From an uncultured Spirochaetia bacterium (GTDB lineage Bacteria > Spirochaetota > Spirochaetia > CAKZLE01): 64,000 nucleotides of DNA. How positions within the stretch are numbered: the first letter of the stretch is position 1; every line of letters begins with the position of its first letter. The DNA lies in contig CAKZLE010000020.1 in NCBI GenBank assembly GCA_937125225.1, positions 124,001 through 188,000 of the forward strand. Direction: 5' to 3'. Positions 18,248 through 27,052 of this stretch are shown here, in pieces. A program made the position numbers and the translations under genes. The notes beneath the pieces were generated by a model. That model did no database searches. It was not told where the DNA came from and saw only the letters and a program-made list of their open reading frames with translations.

Positions 18248-19220
18248 TATGAGAGAGATTACCTATGCCCAGGCTATCAGAGAGGCAATAGCCTCTGAGA
18301 TGAGAAGAGATGAGTCAGTGATCCTTCTAGGAGAGGATATCGGAGTCTATGGGGGGAGTTTTCATGTTCTTGAGGGACTCTTCGATGAGTTCGGTTGTGA
18401 GAGGATGTTAGAGACTCCGATCGCTGAAGAGGGCTTCACCGGTGTTGCTATCGGTGCTGCATTGACCGGTTCTCGACCTATAGTCGAATTCATGTTCAGT
18501 GACTTTCTTGCAGTGGCAATGGATCAGATCGTCAATCAAGCGGCGAAGTATCGGTTCATGTTCGGAGGAGTAGGTTCTGTACCTCTCGTGATTCGTACAC
18601 CGGGAGGTTCCGGTACGGGTGCTGCTGCTCAGCACTCCCAGTCTCTTGAGGCTTGGTTCACTCATATCCCGGGATTGAAGGTGGTGGCTCCTTCGAATGG
18701 GTATGATGCCAAAGGGCTGCTTATCTCTGCCATTCGTGATCCCAATCCGGTACTGTTCTTCGAGCAGAAGACACTCTATCCGAGTAAATCGGTCGTCCCT
18801 GAGGAGTCCTATGCGATACCTTTAGGAGAGGCCCATATACTCAGTGAAGGGGATGAACTTACGATCGTCTCCTATGGTCGGATGGTAGGGATGGTCCTTG
18901 AGTGCCTCAGTTTCTTTCCTAGAAAGATCGAACTCATAGATCTAAGGACCCTCTCTCCCCTTGATATGGCTACCGTTCATGCGAGTGTCCGTAAGACCGG
19001 AGGTCTGTTGATCGTACATGAGGCTGTCAAGAATGGTGGTATTGGGGCGGAGGTCTCGGCACGGGTTGCCGAGGATCAGGAGACTTTCAATTCACTGAAG
19101 AGCCCAATAAGGCGAGTCTGTGGTAAAGATGTTCCCATCCCCTTCGCGAAAAAGCTCGAGGCTGCTGCGGTACCGAATGAAGAAGATATCAGAAAAGCCA
19201 TTGCGGAGTTCTTGCAATAG
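18240..19220 (+). CDS. TPP-dependent dehydrogenase (pyruvate/acetoin type) E1 beta subunit
   Basis: MREITYAQAIREAIASEMRRDESVILLGEDIGVYGGSFHVLEGL...TPGGSGTGAAAQHSQSLEAWFTHIPGLKVVAPS; start overlaps the upstream stop by 8 nt. Confidence 0.9.
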   Translation: MSDMREITYAQAIREAIASEMRRDESVILLGEDIGVYGGSFHVLEGLFDEFGCERMLETPIAEEGFTGVAIGAALTGSRPIVEFMFSDFLAVAMDQIVNQAAKYRFMFGGVGSVPLVIRTPGGSGTGAAAQHSQSLEAWFTHIPGLKVVAPSNGYDAKGLLISAIRDPNPVLFFEQKTLYPSKSVVPEESYAIPLGEAHILSEGDELTIVSYGRMVGMVLECLSFFPRKIELIDLRTLSPLDMATVHASVRKTGGLLIVHEAVKNGGIGAEVSARVAEDQETFNSLKSPIRRVCGKDVPIPFAKKLEAAAVPNEEDIRKAIAEFLQ

Positions 19221-19248
19221 GGAAGACGGGAGGTTAGACTGTCACACT

Positions 19249-21432
19249 ATGAGAACCAAATACCTGACTCGTGAAGAGAAACTTCTTGGACAGAAACACT
19301 ATAACAGGTTTCAAAAGCTCAATGGCGCCGGATACAACTTCCTAGGAGATACGATCGTATATCTTCTGGCGATCTATTTTGGTGCGAGTAATATCCAATT
19401 GGGGTATATCTCCTCTGCAGGATTCCTGATGGGGATCTTCCTTCCTGTGATTCCCAGACTCGTAAGAGGAAAGAATCTAGTGACCCTTCAGGCCATCTCT
19501 TGGCTGTTCAGAGGTCTGGCTGGGCTCGGTTATGGGCTCCTGTTCTTCTTCTCAGGGGAGCAGGCTGTCTGGTTGATCCTCTTCCTCTACTCCTGTTTCA
19601 GTTTATTCAGATTAGTCGGAGTCGTTGTCATCAATCCTCTAATAAACCATATATCCTCCTCTGGTAACCGAGGGCAGATCATCGCTCAGGTGAATATCTC
19701 CTTTCAATCAGTCTCGATCTTGGCAAAGATCGTCAGTGCGATCATCATCTCGATCCAGCAGCTTTCTGGTTATATCGGACTGATCTTCATCGAGATCCTA
19801 GGCTTTTTAGTAAACTCTCTTTCTGTCGTCCAACTGCGAAAGGTCCCCTGTCGTGCTACTGTCGAGACAGTGAAGGGGAGGAATCTCTTCGTACTGTTCA
19901 AAGAGGCTATGAAGAAGAGGAACGAGAGGATCGTTCTTTTTCTCGTCTGGCTCAATGTCATGATGTTCGTCCTTCTCGGGCTGATCATTCCCTTCCTACG
20001 GAAGGAGTTCGGCTTTGAGAACTATCTTGTCATCCTCTATTCTGCCCTTTCGGGTATATCATTCGTTCTTGCAAGTATGTATACAAAAGCGGTCGGTGAT
20101 CGTATAGGAAGTAGACCCTTCCTGCTCGTAGGTGGGATGATCCTTCTTGTCTGTCTGCTTGGGTGGATACTCATCCCAGTCTCCATCTCTCCTGTTGTCG
20201 TCTTCATCCTCGGTTTCTTTACCAGCTTCTTTCTCTTTTCCAACAATCTCTTCATCAGTAGACTGTTACTGTTACAGATCCCAGAAGATGAGGGCTTTGT
20301 CTATAATACGATGAGTAACTTCTGTATCGCTATCATATCGCTTATCAGTGGAATCGCCGGTGGTCTTCTTATTGATATTGGGACGACCCATTATGCTCAG
20401 TGGATCACCATTCCCATTGGGAATAATCATCTACTGCTATTCGGATTCACTATTCTCATCACTTTCGTCATGTTGTTATTAGCCCTGCAGATCAAAGAAA
20501 CAGAGGGAGATACCTCCGCCTCTGCGAGTATGCTCTTCTCCTTCCAGGGATTGAAAGCATATGTCGACATCTCACGACTAGAAAAGATCAAGAACCCTAT
20601 CAAGAAGAAGACGGTCCTCTTCGCTATCAGTGACAATGCGAATGGGATGGCCACCGATGAGATCAAGAAACTCATGGCCTCTCCACTCTCTTCAGATAAG
20701 ACACCGGTACTGCAGTCACTGTTTCATCACCGTAGGCCTTCGTTACTGAGACCTCTCATAGATATCGCACTTGATCCTGACTCCTACCATCAACTCGAGG
20801 CTGTCTTCGCTTTAGGCGCCTATAGGAATGAAGCGAGTAAAGATGCTCTGCTCGAGATCTTCAATACCTATGAGGATCCCCGGTTCAGATCGAGCGCTGC
20901 AAAGGCACTCGGAAGGATCGGGAATAGGGAGATAGTCGATGAGGTGAAAGAACTCCTCTCTCTTGATAATCCTATTTGGGTACAAATGAACTACATCATC
21001 GCTTTGAAGAATATGGATGTCCGATCCCTCTTCAAAGAGGGGCTATTCAGAGCACTCGAGAAGGGGAGGTCTAGGACCTATCGGCAGACCATATATTCTC
21101 TGTATGCCAAGATCATGAACTTCAGCCCTTCCTTGTCAGAAATCTATCAGGGAAGGAATACCCGTCAAGGGAAGGGGCTTCGAGAGTTCTTAGAGGATGC
21201 TCGTGATACGAATGAGGTCTTCGAGTCCTATGATAAGCTTAATCGGTGGTTCATTGATGAGGAATGGTCTGAACTAGTCAGGTGGTGTATAACCTCTGTA
21301 GAGGATAAGAGGCTCAAAGGGGTAGAGGAGTCCATCCGACAAGCTGTCTTGAGTACTGATAGTCTCAAAGACTCTTTCGACTATGATGACGCACTTGCCT
21401 GTTTCTACTTCTCCTACCAGATCATGAGATGA
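19249..21432 (+). CDS. MFS transporter with C-terminal HEAT-repeat region
   Basis: N-terminal 12-TM MFS (YNFLGDTIVYLLAIYFGASNIQLGYI...), then HEAT-like LLRPLIDIALDPDSYHQLEAVFALGAYRNEASKDALLEIF...PRFRSSAAKALGRIGNREIVDEV; start chosen internal to the listed ORF. Confidence 0.8.
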   Translation: MRTKYLTREEKLLGQKHYNRFQKLNGAGYNFLGDTIVYLLAIYFGASNIQLGYISSAGFLMGIFLPVIPRLVRGKNLVTLQAISWLFRGLAGLGYGLLFFFSGEQAVWLILFLYSCFSLFRLVGVVVINPLINHISSSGNRGQIIAQVNISFQSVSILAKIVSAIIISIQQLSGYIGLIFIEILGFLVNSLSVVQLRKVPCRATVETVKGRNLFVLFKEAMKKRNERIVLFLVWLNVMMFVLLGLIIPFLRKEFGFENYLVILYSALSGISFVLASMYTKAVGDRIGSRPFLLVGGMILLVCLLGWILIPVSISPVVVFILGFFTSFFLFSNNLFISRLLLLQIPEDEGFVYNTMSNFCIAIISLISGIAGGLLIDIGTTHYAQWITIPIGNNHLLLFGFTILITFVMLLLALQIKETEGDTSASASMLFSFQGLKAYVDISRLEKIKNPIKKKTVLFAISDNANGMATDEIKKLMASPLSSDKTPVLQSLFHHRRPSLLRPLIDIALDPDSYHQLEAVFALGAYRNEASKDALLEIFNTYEDPRFRSSAAKALGRIGNREIVDEVKELLSLDNPIWVQMNYIIALKNMDVRSLFKEGLFRALEKGRSRTYRQTIYSLYAKIMNFSPSLSEIYQGRNTRQGKGLREFLEDARDTNEVFESYDKLNRWFIDEEWSELVRWCITSVEDKRLKGVEESIRQAVLSTDSLKDSFDYDDALACFYFSYQIMR

Positions 21433-21469
21433 TATCGAGCTACCGGTGGGCAGCTCGATATGATTGTCT

Positions 21470-21853
21470 TCAGGCTATGATACTGATTGCTTCGATCTCT
21501 ACTTTAGCTCCTAGAGGAAGAGCTGAGACCTCTACACATAATCGTGCAGGTGGCTCATCGGTGAAATAGCCGGCATAGATGCCGTTGACTGTAGCGAAAT
21601 CACCCATATCGGTAAGATAGATCTTAACCTTCACGGCCTGTTCGAGCGCACTACCAGCCTCAAGAAGGACTGCTTTGAGGTTCTCGAGACATTGAGTAGT
21701 CTGAGCCTCGATCCCTCCTTCGACGAATTTTCCTGTTGCAGGATCTATTGGGATCTGTCCTGAACAGAAGACAAGATTACCGGTCTTCACGGCCTGTGAG
21801 TAGGGTCCTGCTGCTGCAGGTGCTGAATCTGATGATATGATTACTCGATCCAT
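21470..21853 (-). CDS. ridA: RidA family enamine/imine deaminase
   Basis: SDSAPAAAGPYSQAVKTGNLVFCSGQIPIDPATGKFVEGGIEAQTTQCLENLKAVLLEAG. Confidence 0.95.
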   Translation of the reverse strand: MDRVIISSDSAPAAAGPYSQAVKTGNLVFCSGQIPIDPATGKFVEGGIEAQTTQCLENLKAVLLEAGSALEQAVKVKIYLTDMGDFATVNGIYAGYFTDEPPARLCVEVSALPLGAKVEIEAISIIA

Positions 21854-21949
21854 GGTATGTACCTCATGTTTTTTTAGTTACTCCCATCATATACCTCAAT
21901 AATGACTTTGCCAATAATCTAAAACATTTGAAGCATATGGAGGGATCTT

Positions 21950-22957
21950 GTGTTTATCTTTCATATGAACATCAAGATGATCTCTCTTTTAGTGCTTCTC
22001 TCCCTCTTTGCCTTGGGTTGTATGCTCAGTGGCTGTGAGGAATCCTCAGAGGAGATCATCATCATGACCTGGAATGTTGAGAATCTCTTCGATGGTAAGG
22101 ACGATGGACATGAGTATATTGAATACGATCCCTCCCGAAGTGACTGGAATCAAGCTGCATATCATACCCGTTTGAGAATCCTCACAGACATCATGTCCGA
22201 TAGCAACGCTGATATCATCATGGTTCAGGAGATCGAGGGAGAAGATGTACTCTCTGATATAGGTAAGATCCTAGGATTCCCCTATCATGTGGCTACTCAA
22301 GATGAGTATTCAGCGATCCAATGCGGTATAGTCAGTAGGTTTCCCATCTCTGAGGTAAGGATTCACCACGCCTTAGACACGATTGTTCAGAATAACAGAT
22401 CGATCCTTCAGGCCGTGATAGATCTACATGGACAAAGACTAGTCCTCTTCGTCAATCATTGGAAATCGAGGATTGGTGGAGTCGTAGAGACAGAGGCTTC
22501 ACGTATACTGGCAGCACGGCTTCTCTCCCTACAGATCTCCTCTGAGGTGAGTTCCCATCCTGGATCCTTGATTATCTGTGGGGGGGATCTCAATACCAGT
22601 ATCAAGGATGCACCAGAAGGCAATAGTGCAATATATGATATCTCAGATCCTGAGAGGATAGAAGGACGTCTTCTCGTAAGTAGTGTGATAGCTGAAGTCT
22701 CAGGTAGCATACTGTATGACTTCTGGGGAACCCTTGGTGAAGATACTGGTTCCTATCGATATGATGGACAGTGGTATCATTTTGACCATCTTCTCTGTAA
22801 CAAGAGTCTCTTCGATGATAAAGGGATAGAGTTTGAGACTGCCGGGGTATATATGAGTGATGCCCTCGCAGATTCTGCGGGGTATCCTGATTCATGGTCA
22901 CGATATAAGATGAAGGGTGTATCGGATCACTTCCCTCTATTGATGAGGCTGAAATGA
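21950..22957 (+). CDS. Endonuclease/exonuclease/phosphatase-family lipoprotein
   Basis: Lipobox LGCMLSGC; IIMTWNVENLFDG, ADIIMVQEIEG, NHWKSRIGG, GGDLN, SDHFPLLM. Confidence 0.85.
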   Translation: MFIFHMNIKMISLLVLLSLFALGCMLSGCEESSEEIIIMTWNVENLFDGKDDGHEYIEYDPSRSDWNQAAYHTRLRILTDIMSDSNADIIMVQEIEGEDVLSDIGKILGFPYHVATQDEYSAIQCGIVSRFPISEVRIHHALDTIVQNNRSILQAVIDLHGQRLVLFVNHWKSRIGGVVETEASRILAARLLSLQISSEVSSHPGSLIICGGDLNTSIKDAPEGNSAIYDISDPERIEGRLLVSSVIAEVSGSILYDFWGTLGEDTGSYRYDGQWYHFDHLLCNKSLFDDKGIEFETAGVYMSDALADSAGYPDSWSRYKMKGVSDHFPLLMRLK

Positions 22958-22959
22958 TT

Positions 22960-23601
22960 CTAGAGCATATGGTTGTCTGAGATATTCAATTCGTAGAAGA
23001 TCTGCTCCAACTCTAGCGCGATATTCACATTATGGATGATAATGTGTTTGTCTTCCTCATCCTTGGAGGCCTTCAACCCGATTGGGGTGAAGTTGAGGAA
23101 ACCTCTGACACCGGCTTCACATAGTCGTCTGAACAAATCTGAAGCCTCCTGCTCTGGTACGGTCAGGATCGCGACTTGAATATTCTTCTTCTTCACGATC
23201 TCCTCGAGTTGTTCGAGTGGGTATATGGGTATCGGACACTCCTGCTCATCACAGACATGGGTGTTGATATCGAGACCTGCTACGATCTTTATTCCATCGC
23301 TTGCGAAACCACGGTAGCGCATAAGAGCTCCACCGATCCTTCCACAACCGACGATGATAGCCTCCTGTGGTTTATCCTTTCCTAAAATCTTATCAAGGCT
23401 TGCGATGAGATTATCGATCTCATAGCCACCTCGTTTCTGTCCTATGATCTTCAACAGTGAGAAATCTTTTCTCACAACAGTGGCATTCACCCCTGCCGCA
23501 TCGCCAAGATTATTGGCAAAGACACGTTCTAATCCTAATGATTTGAGCTTATGGAGTATTCGATAATACTTTGTGATTCTTATAATCATGTCACCGTGCA
23601 T
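22960..23601 (-). CDS. rex: Redox-sensing transcriptional repressor Rex
   Basis: LKSLGLERVFANNLGDAAGVNATVVRKDFSLLKIIGQKRGGYEIDNLI; Rossmann VGCGRIGGALMRYRGF. Confidence 0.95.
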   Translation of the reverse strand: MHGDMIIRITKYYRILHKLKSLGLERVFANNLGDAAGVNATVVRKDFSLLKIIGQKRGGYEIDNLIASLDKILGKDKPQEAIIVGCGRIGGALMRYRGFASDGIKIVAGLDINTHVCDEQECPIPIYPLEQLEEIVKKKNIQVAILTVPEQEASDLFRRLCEAGVRGFLNFTPIGLKASKDEEDKHIIIHNVNIALELEQIFYELNISDNHML

Positions 23602-23613
23602 AACAACCGCCTT

Positions 23614-23639
23614 TATTAAGTGAAACTGTTCACATTAAC
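23614..23639. promoter_or_regulatory. Rex operator-like palindrome
   Basis: TTAAGTGAAACTGTTCACATTAA with core GTGAA-N4-TTCAC, matching the Rex-type TTGTGAA-N4-TTCACAA layout; immediately upstream of rex. Confidence 0.75.
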
Positions 23640-23699
23640 TATAATAAAAAAAATTAATAAAATCAACATGTTTTTTTATATCATACTCGAAGTTCTTTA

Positions 23700-23728
23700 T
23701 TGAATAAATTTGTTAATTAATTTATTAT
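23700..23728 (+). promoter_or_regulatory. Promoter of the hydrogenase operon with Rex-like sequence in the spacer
   Basis: TTGAAT-17 nt-TATTAT; spacer includes TTGTTAATTAATTT. Confidence 0.55.
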
Positions 23729-23766
23729 TCCCGAAACAATGACCTTAATTGGGATTCGGAGGTTCC

Positions 23767-24243
23767 ATGTCTGTAAAGAACGATACTATTAAGTTTTCCG
23801 ATGAGCTCACGAAGTTCATCATGGAGTGGAAAGAGAAACCCGGCAATCTGATCATGATCCTGCACAAGGTTCAAGAGGAATTTGGCTATATTCCTCGTGA
23901 TGCTGCCGACAAGGTTTCTGAGATGATCAAGGTACCCCTAGCGAAAATCTATGGAGTAATCACATTCTACCATTTCTTCAAGCTCACAAAACCAGGAGAT
24001 TTCAATATCCAGGTTTGTATGGGAACAGCTTGCTACCTTAAAGGTGGAGACGGGCTTATCGAAGAGATTGAAAGTCTTTTGGGAATCAAGACGAATGAAG
24101 TCACTAAAGATGGGAAATTCTCCATCGAGGCTGTTCGTTGTGTTGGATGCTGTGGTTTAGCCCCAGTGTTAGTTGTTGGTGAAGAGGTCTTCGGAAAAGT
24201 TACCAAAGATCAGCTTCCTGGAATTATTTCTAAGTTCAACTAA
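23767..24243 (+). CDS. hndA: NuoE/HndA-like [2Fe-2S] hydrogenase subunit
   Basis: ILHKVQEEFGYIPRDAADKVSEMIKVPLAKIYGVITFYHFFKLTKPG; Cys motif CMGTACYLKG..CVGCCGLAP; SD ggagg before ATG 23767. Confidence 0.9.
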   Translation: MSVKNDTIKFSDELTKFIMEWKEKPGNLIMILHKVQEEFGYIPRDAADKVSEMIKVPLAKIYGVITFYHFFKLTKPGDFNIQVCMGTACYLKGGDGLIEEIESLLGIKTNEVTKDGKFSIEAVRCVGCCGLAPVLVVGEEVFGKVTKDQLPGIISKFN

Positions 24244-24248
24244 GCGGT

Positions 24249-24818
24249 ATGCATGAATCAATCTGTGACTTCCTGTTGGATATTATCCAGAATGCTATAG
24301 AGGCACGATCAAGTGTCATCACTATTATAGTAGAGGATACCAGCGACTCGTTCACCTGCAAGGTGATCGATAATGGGAAGGGCATGAGTGAATCAGAGTT
24401 GGAACGTATACGAGATCCTTTCTATACCGATGGTGTGAAACATACCAAACGGAAGGTTGGATTAGGGATACCATTCTTAGAGCAGGCTGTGAGTATGTCA
24501 GATGGTGATTCTTCTATAGAATCTGTGAAGGGTGAAGGAACAACGATCACGTTCTCCTTTCCTTTTGATCATATTGATACTCCACCGATCGGGAATATCC
24601 CCTCAACGTTCTTTGCTGCTATGACATATCCTGGAGATTTTGAGATGCATATTCACTATGCAATATCTCGGGATTCAGGAGCTGATGGATATGAACTGCA
24701 TAGGAATGAGTTGATTGATATCCTTGGAGATCTCTCCATGAGTCAATCCTTGATCCTATTACGGGATTTCATCAGATCACAGGATGAAGATTTAGAAGAG
24801 TTACGGAAGAACCGATAA
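24249..24818 (+). CDS. HATPase_c (GHKL)-domain ATP-binding protein in the hydrogenase operon
   Basis: LLDIIQNAIEARSSVITI..CKVIDNGKGMSESELERIRDPFYTDG..RKVGLGIPFLEQAV..GEGTTITFSFPF; no dimerisation/phosphoacceptor domain. Confidence 0.85.
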   Translation: MHESICDFLLDIIQNAIEARSSVITIIVEDTSDSFTCKVIDNGKGMSESELERIRDPFYTDGVKHTKRKVGLGIPFLEQAVSMSDGDSSIESVKGEGTTITFSFPFDHIDTPPIGNIPSTFFAAMTYPGDFEMHIHYAISRDSGADGYELHRNELIDILGDLSMSQSLILLRDFIRSQDEDLEELRKNR

Positions 24819-24838
24819 ACAAGAAGGAGGCCACTTAC

Positions 24839-25240
24839 ATGGCAAAGATGACTTTGGAGGCGCTAAGGGCGCTTCGTGAAGAGAAGAAGAGCGCATTGAA
24901 CAAGCGTGATGTAGAAGGTAAGACTGCACAAATCGTCGTTGGTATGGGGACTTGTGGAATCGCTGCTGGAGCTAAAGGTGCTCTAGATGGATTCCTTGCA
25001 GCTATTGATGAATATAAGTTAGATAATGTTGCTGTCACACAGACAGGCTGTATGGGACTGTGTTATGTAGAACCAACAGTTGAAGTTATCGTAGAAGGCA
25101 TGCCTAATGTCATCTATGGAAAGGTTGATGCAGAAGTGGCAAAGAAGATCGTAAAAGATCATGTCATGCATAAGCAGATGGTCTCTGAGCATGTATTCGA
25201 TCGACCAGCAGCTGACATTTTCAATGGTGGAGGCAAATAA
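24839..25240 (+). CDS. hndB: HndB-like thioredoxin-fold [2Fe-2S] ferredoxin subunit
   Basis: VVGMGTCGIAAGAKGALDGFLAAI..VTQTGCMGLCYVEPTVEV; SD aaggagg. Confidence 0.9.
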   Translation: MAKMTLEALRALREEKKSALNKRDVEGKTAQIVVGMGTCGIAAGAKGALDGFLAAIDEYKLDNVAVTQTGCMGLCYVEPTVEVIVEGMPNVIYGKVDAEVAKKIVKDHVMHKQMVSEHVFDRPAADIFNGGGK

Positions 25241-27027
25241 TGGCATTAAGAAACTATATACTTGTCTGCGGTGGTACTGGTTGTGAATCAGCCGGAGCAG
25301 ATAGCATTTATAAAAACCTGATCTCTGAGTGTGAACTTCAGGGAGTCGCTGATGAAGTACAGATCATCAAGACTGGTTGTTTTGGATTCTGTGAACAGGG
25401 ACCGATCGTAAAGATCCTTCCTGAAGACTCTTTCTATGTTCAGGTCAAACCTGAAGATGCAAAAGAGCTTGTCAGTGAACATATCGTCAAGGGACGAGAG
25501 GTTGCTCGACTCCTCTATAACAAGAACGAATCCAAGAAACATGCTAAGGTCGAAGATATCGAATTCTACCAGAAACAGTTCAGAATCGTCCTGAGAAACT
25601 GTGGTTTCATCAATCCTGAGAACATTGACGAGTATGTTGCTCGTGAAGGTTATGCAGCGTTGGAGAAGGTCCTGTTCGAGATGACACCAGACGATGTCAT
25701 CAATGAACTCAAGGTAGCCGGACTCCGAGGCCGTGGTGGGGCAGGTTTCCCATCCTGGATGAAGTGGAATTTCACAAAACAGGTTGAAGATGATGTAAAA
25801 TATGTCGTATGTAATGCTGATGAGGGAGACCCCGGTGCATACATGGACAGATCTACACTCGAAGGTGACCCTCACTCTATCTTAGAGGCAATGACTATCG
25901 CAGGTTATACTTGTGGAGCTTCAAAGGGTTACATCTATATTCGAGCTGAATATCCCCTGGCGATCAAGAGACTCGAGATCGCGATGGGACAGGCTAGAGA
26001 ATATGGTCTACTCGGTGAAGATATCCTAGGCAGTGGCTTTGGATTCGACATTGAGATAAGACTTGGTGCCGGCGCATTCGTTTGTGGTGAGGAGACAGCT
26101 CTTCTTGCATCGATCGAAGGTGAACGAGGAATGCCAAGACCAAGACCACCTTTCCCTGCAGTCAAGGGACTTTGGGGAAGACCTACTGTCATCAACAATG
26201 TTGAGACTTGGGCTAACATCCCTGTGATCCTCCTTAAAGGTGGAGAGTGGTTCTCTAAGATCGGTACTGACGACTCAAAGGGTACAAAAGTATTCGCTCT
26301 CACTGGTAAGATCAGAAACTCTGGTCTCGTCGAGGTTCCAATGGGAACCACATTACGAGAGATCATCTTCGATATCGGTGGTGGTATCGCTAATGGTAGA
26401 GAGTTCAAAGCAGTACAGACTGGTGGACCTTCTGGTGGTGTAATCACCAAAGAACACCTTGATACTCCAATCGACTACGGTTCATTGACAGGCCTTGGTT
26501 CCATGATGGGATCAGGTGGAATGATCGTAATGGATGAGGATGACTGTATCGTTGACGTTACAAAATTCTATCTTGGTTTCTCTGTAGATGAATCATGTGG
26601 AAAGTGTTCTCCCTGTAGGATCGGTGGACGATCCCTTTATAACCTTTTAGACAAGATCACTAAGGGTGATGGGGAGATGGAAGATATCGATAAGATGAAA
26701 GAGATCGGGGCTGCAATGAAGAAAGCTTCATTATGTGGACTTGGACAGACTGCACCGAACCCGATTCTGTCAACTCTTCACTATTTCGAGAAAGAGTACC
26801 TTGCGCATATCAAAGATAAGAGATGTCCTGCTGGAAAGTGTAAAGAACTCATCTCTTACAACATCCTTGCTGATAAATGTATTGGATGTACAGCATGTGC
26901 AAGAAAATGTCCGGTTGATGCGATCATTGGTGAGAGACGTCAACTTCATAGAATCGACCCAGATCTCTGTATCAAATGCGGGGTTTGTCTCGAAACATGT
27001 AAATTCGGAGCAGTCTTCGTTCGTTAG
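25240..27027 (+). CDS. hndC: NuoF/HndC-like NAD(P)H/FMN-binding hydrogenase subunit
   Basis: GLRGRGGAGFPSWMKWNF, NADEGDPGAYMDRSTLEGDPH, ESCGKCSPCRIGG, C-terminal 2x[4Fe-4S] CIGCTACARKCPVDAI / CIKCGVCLETCKFGA. Confidence 0.95.
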   Translation: MALRNYILVCGGTGCESAGADSIYKNLISECELQGVADEVQIIKTGCFGFCEQGPIVKILPEDSFYVQVKPEDAKELVSEHIVKGREVARLLYNKNESKKHAKVEDIEFYQKQFRIVLRNCGFINPENIDEYVAREGYAALEKVLFEMTPDDVINELKVAGLRGRGGAGFPSWMKWNFTKQVEDDVKYVVCNADEGDPGAYMDRSTLEGDPHSILEAMTIAGYTCGASKGYIYIRAEYPLAIKRLEIAMGQAREYGLLGEDILGSGFGFDIEIRLGAGAFVCGEETALLASIEGERGMPRPRPPFPAVKGLWGRPTVINNVETWANIPVILLKGGEWFSKIGTDDSKGTKVFALTGKIRNSGLVEVPMGTTLREIIFDIGGGIANGREFKAVQTGGPSGGVITKEHLDTPIDYGSLTGLGSMMGSGGMIVMDEDDCIVDVTKFYLGFSVDESCGKCSPCRIGGRSLYNLLDKITKGDGEMEDIDKMKEIGAAMKKASLCGLGQTAPNPILSTLHYFEKEYLAHIKDKRCPAGKCKELISYNILADKCIGCTACARKCPVDAIIGERRQLHRIDPDLCIKCGVCLETCKFGAVFVR

Positions 27028-27052
27028 AACGTAGATGCCAAGGAGGAAACAG

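Noticed and set aside
25288-26450. Long antisense ORFs (195 and 171 aa) in the hydrogenase NuoF-like gene
   Set aside because: Shadow ORFs of a highly conserved coding region
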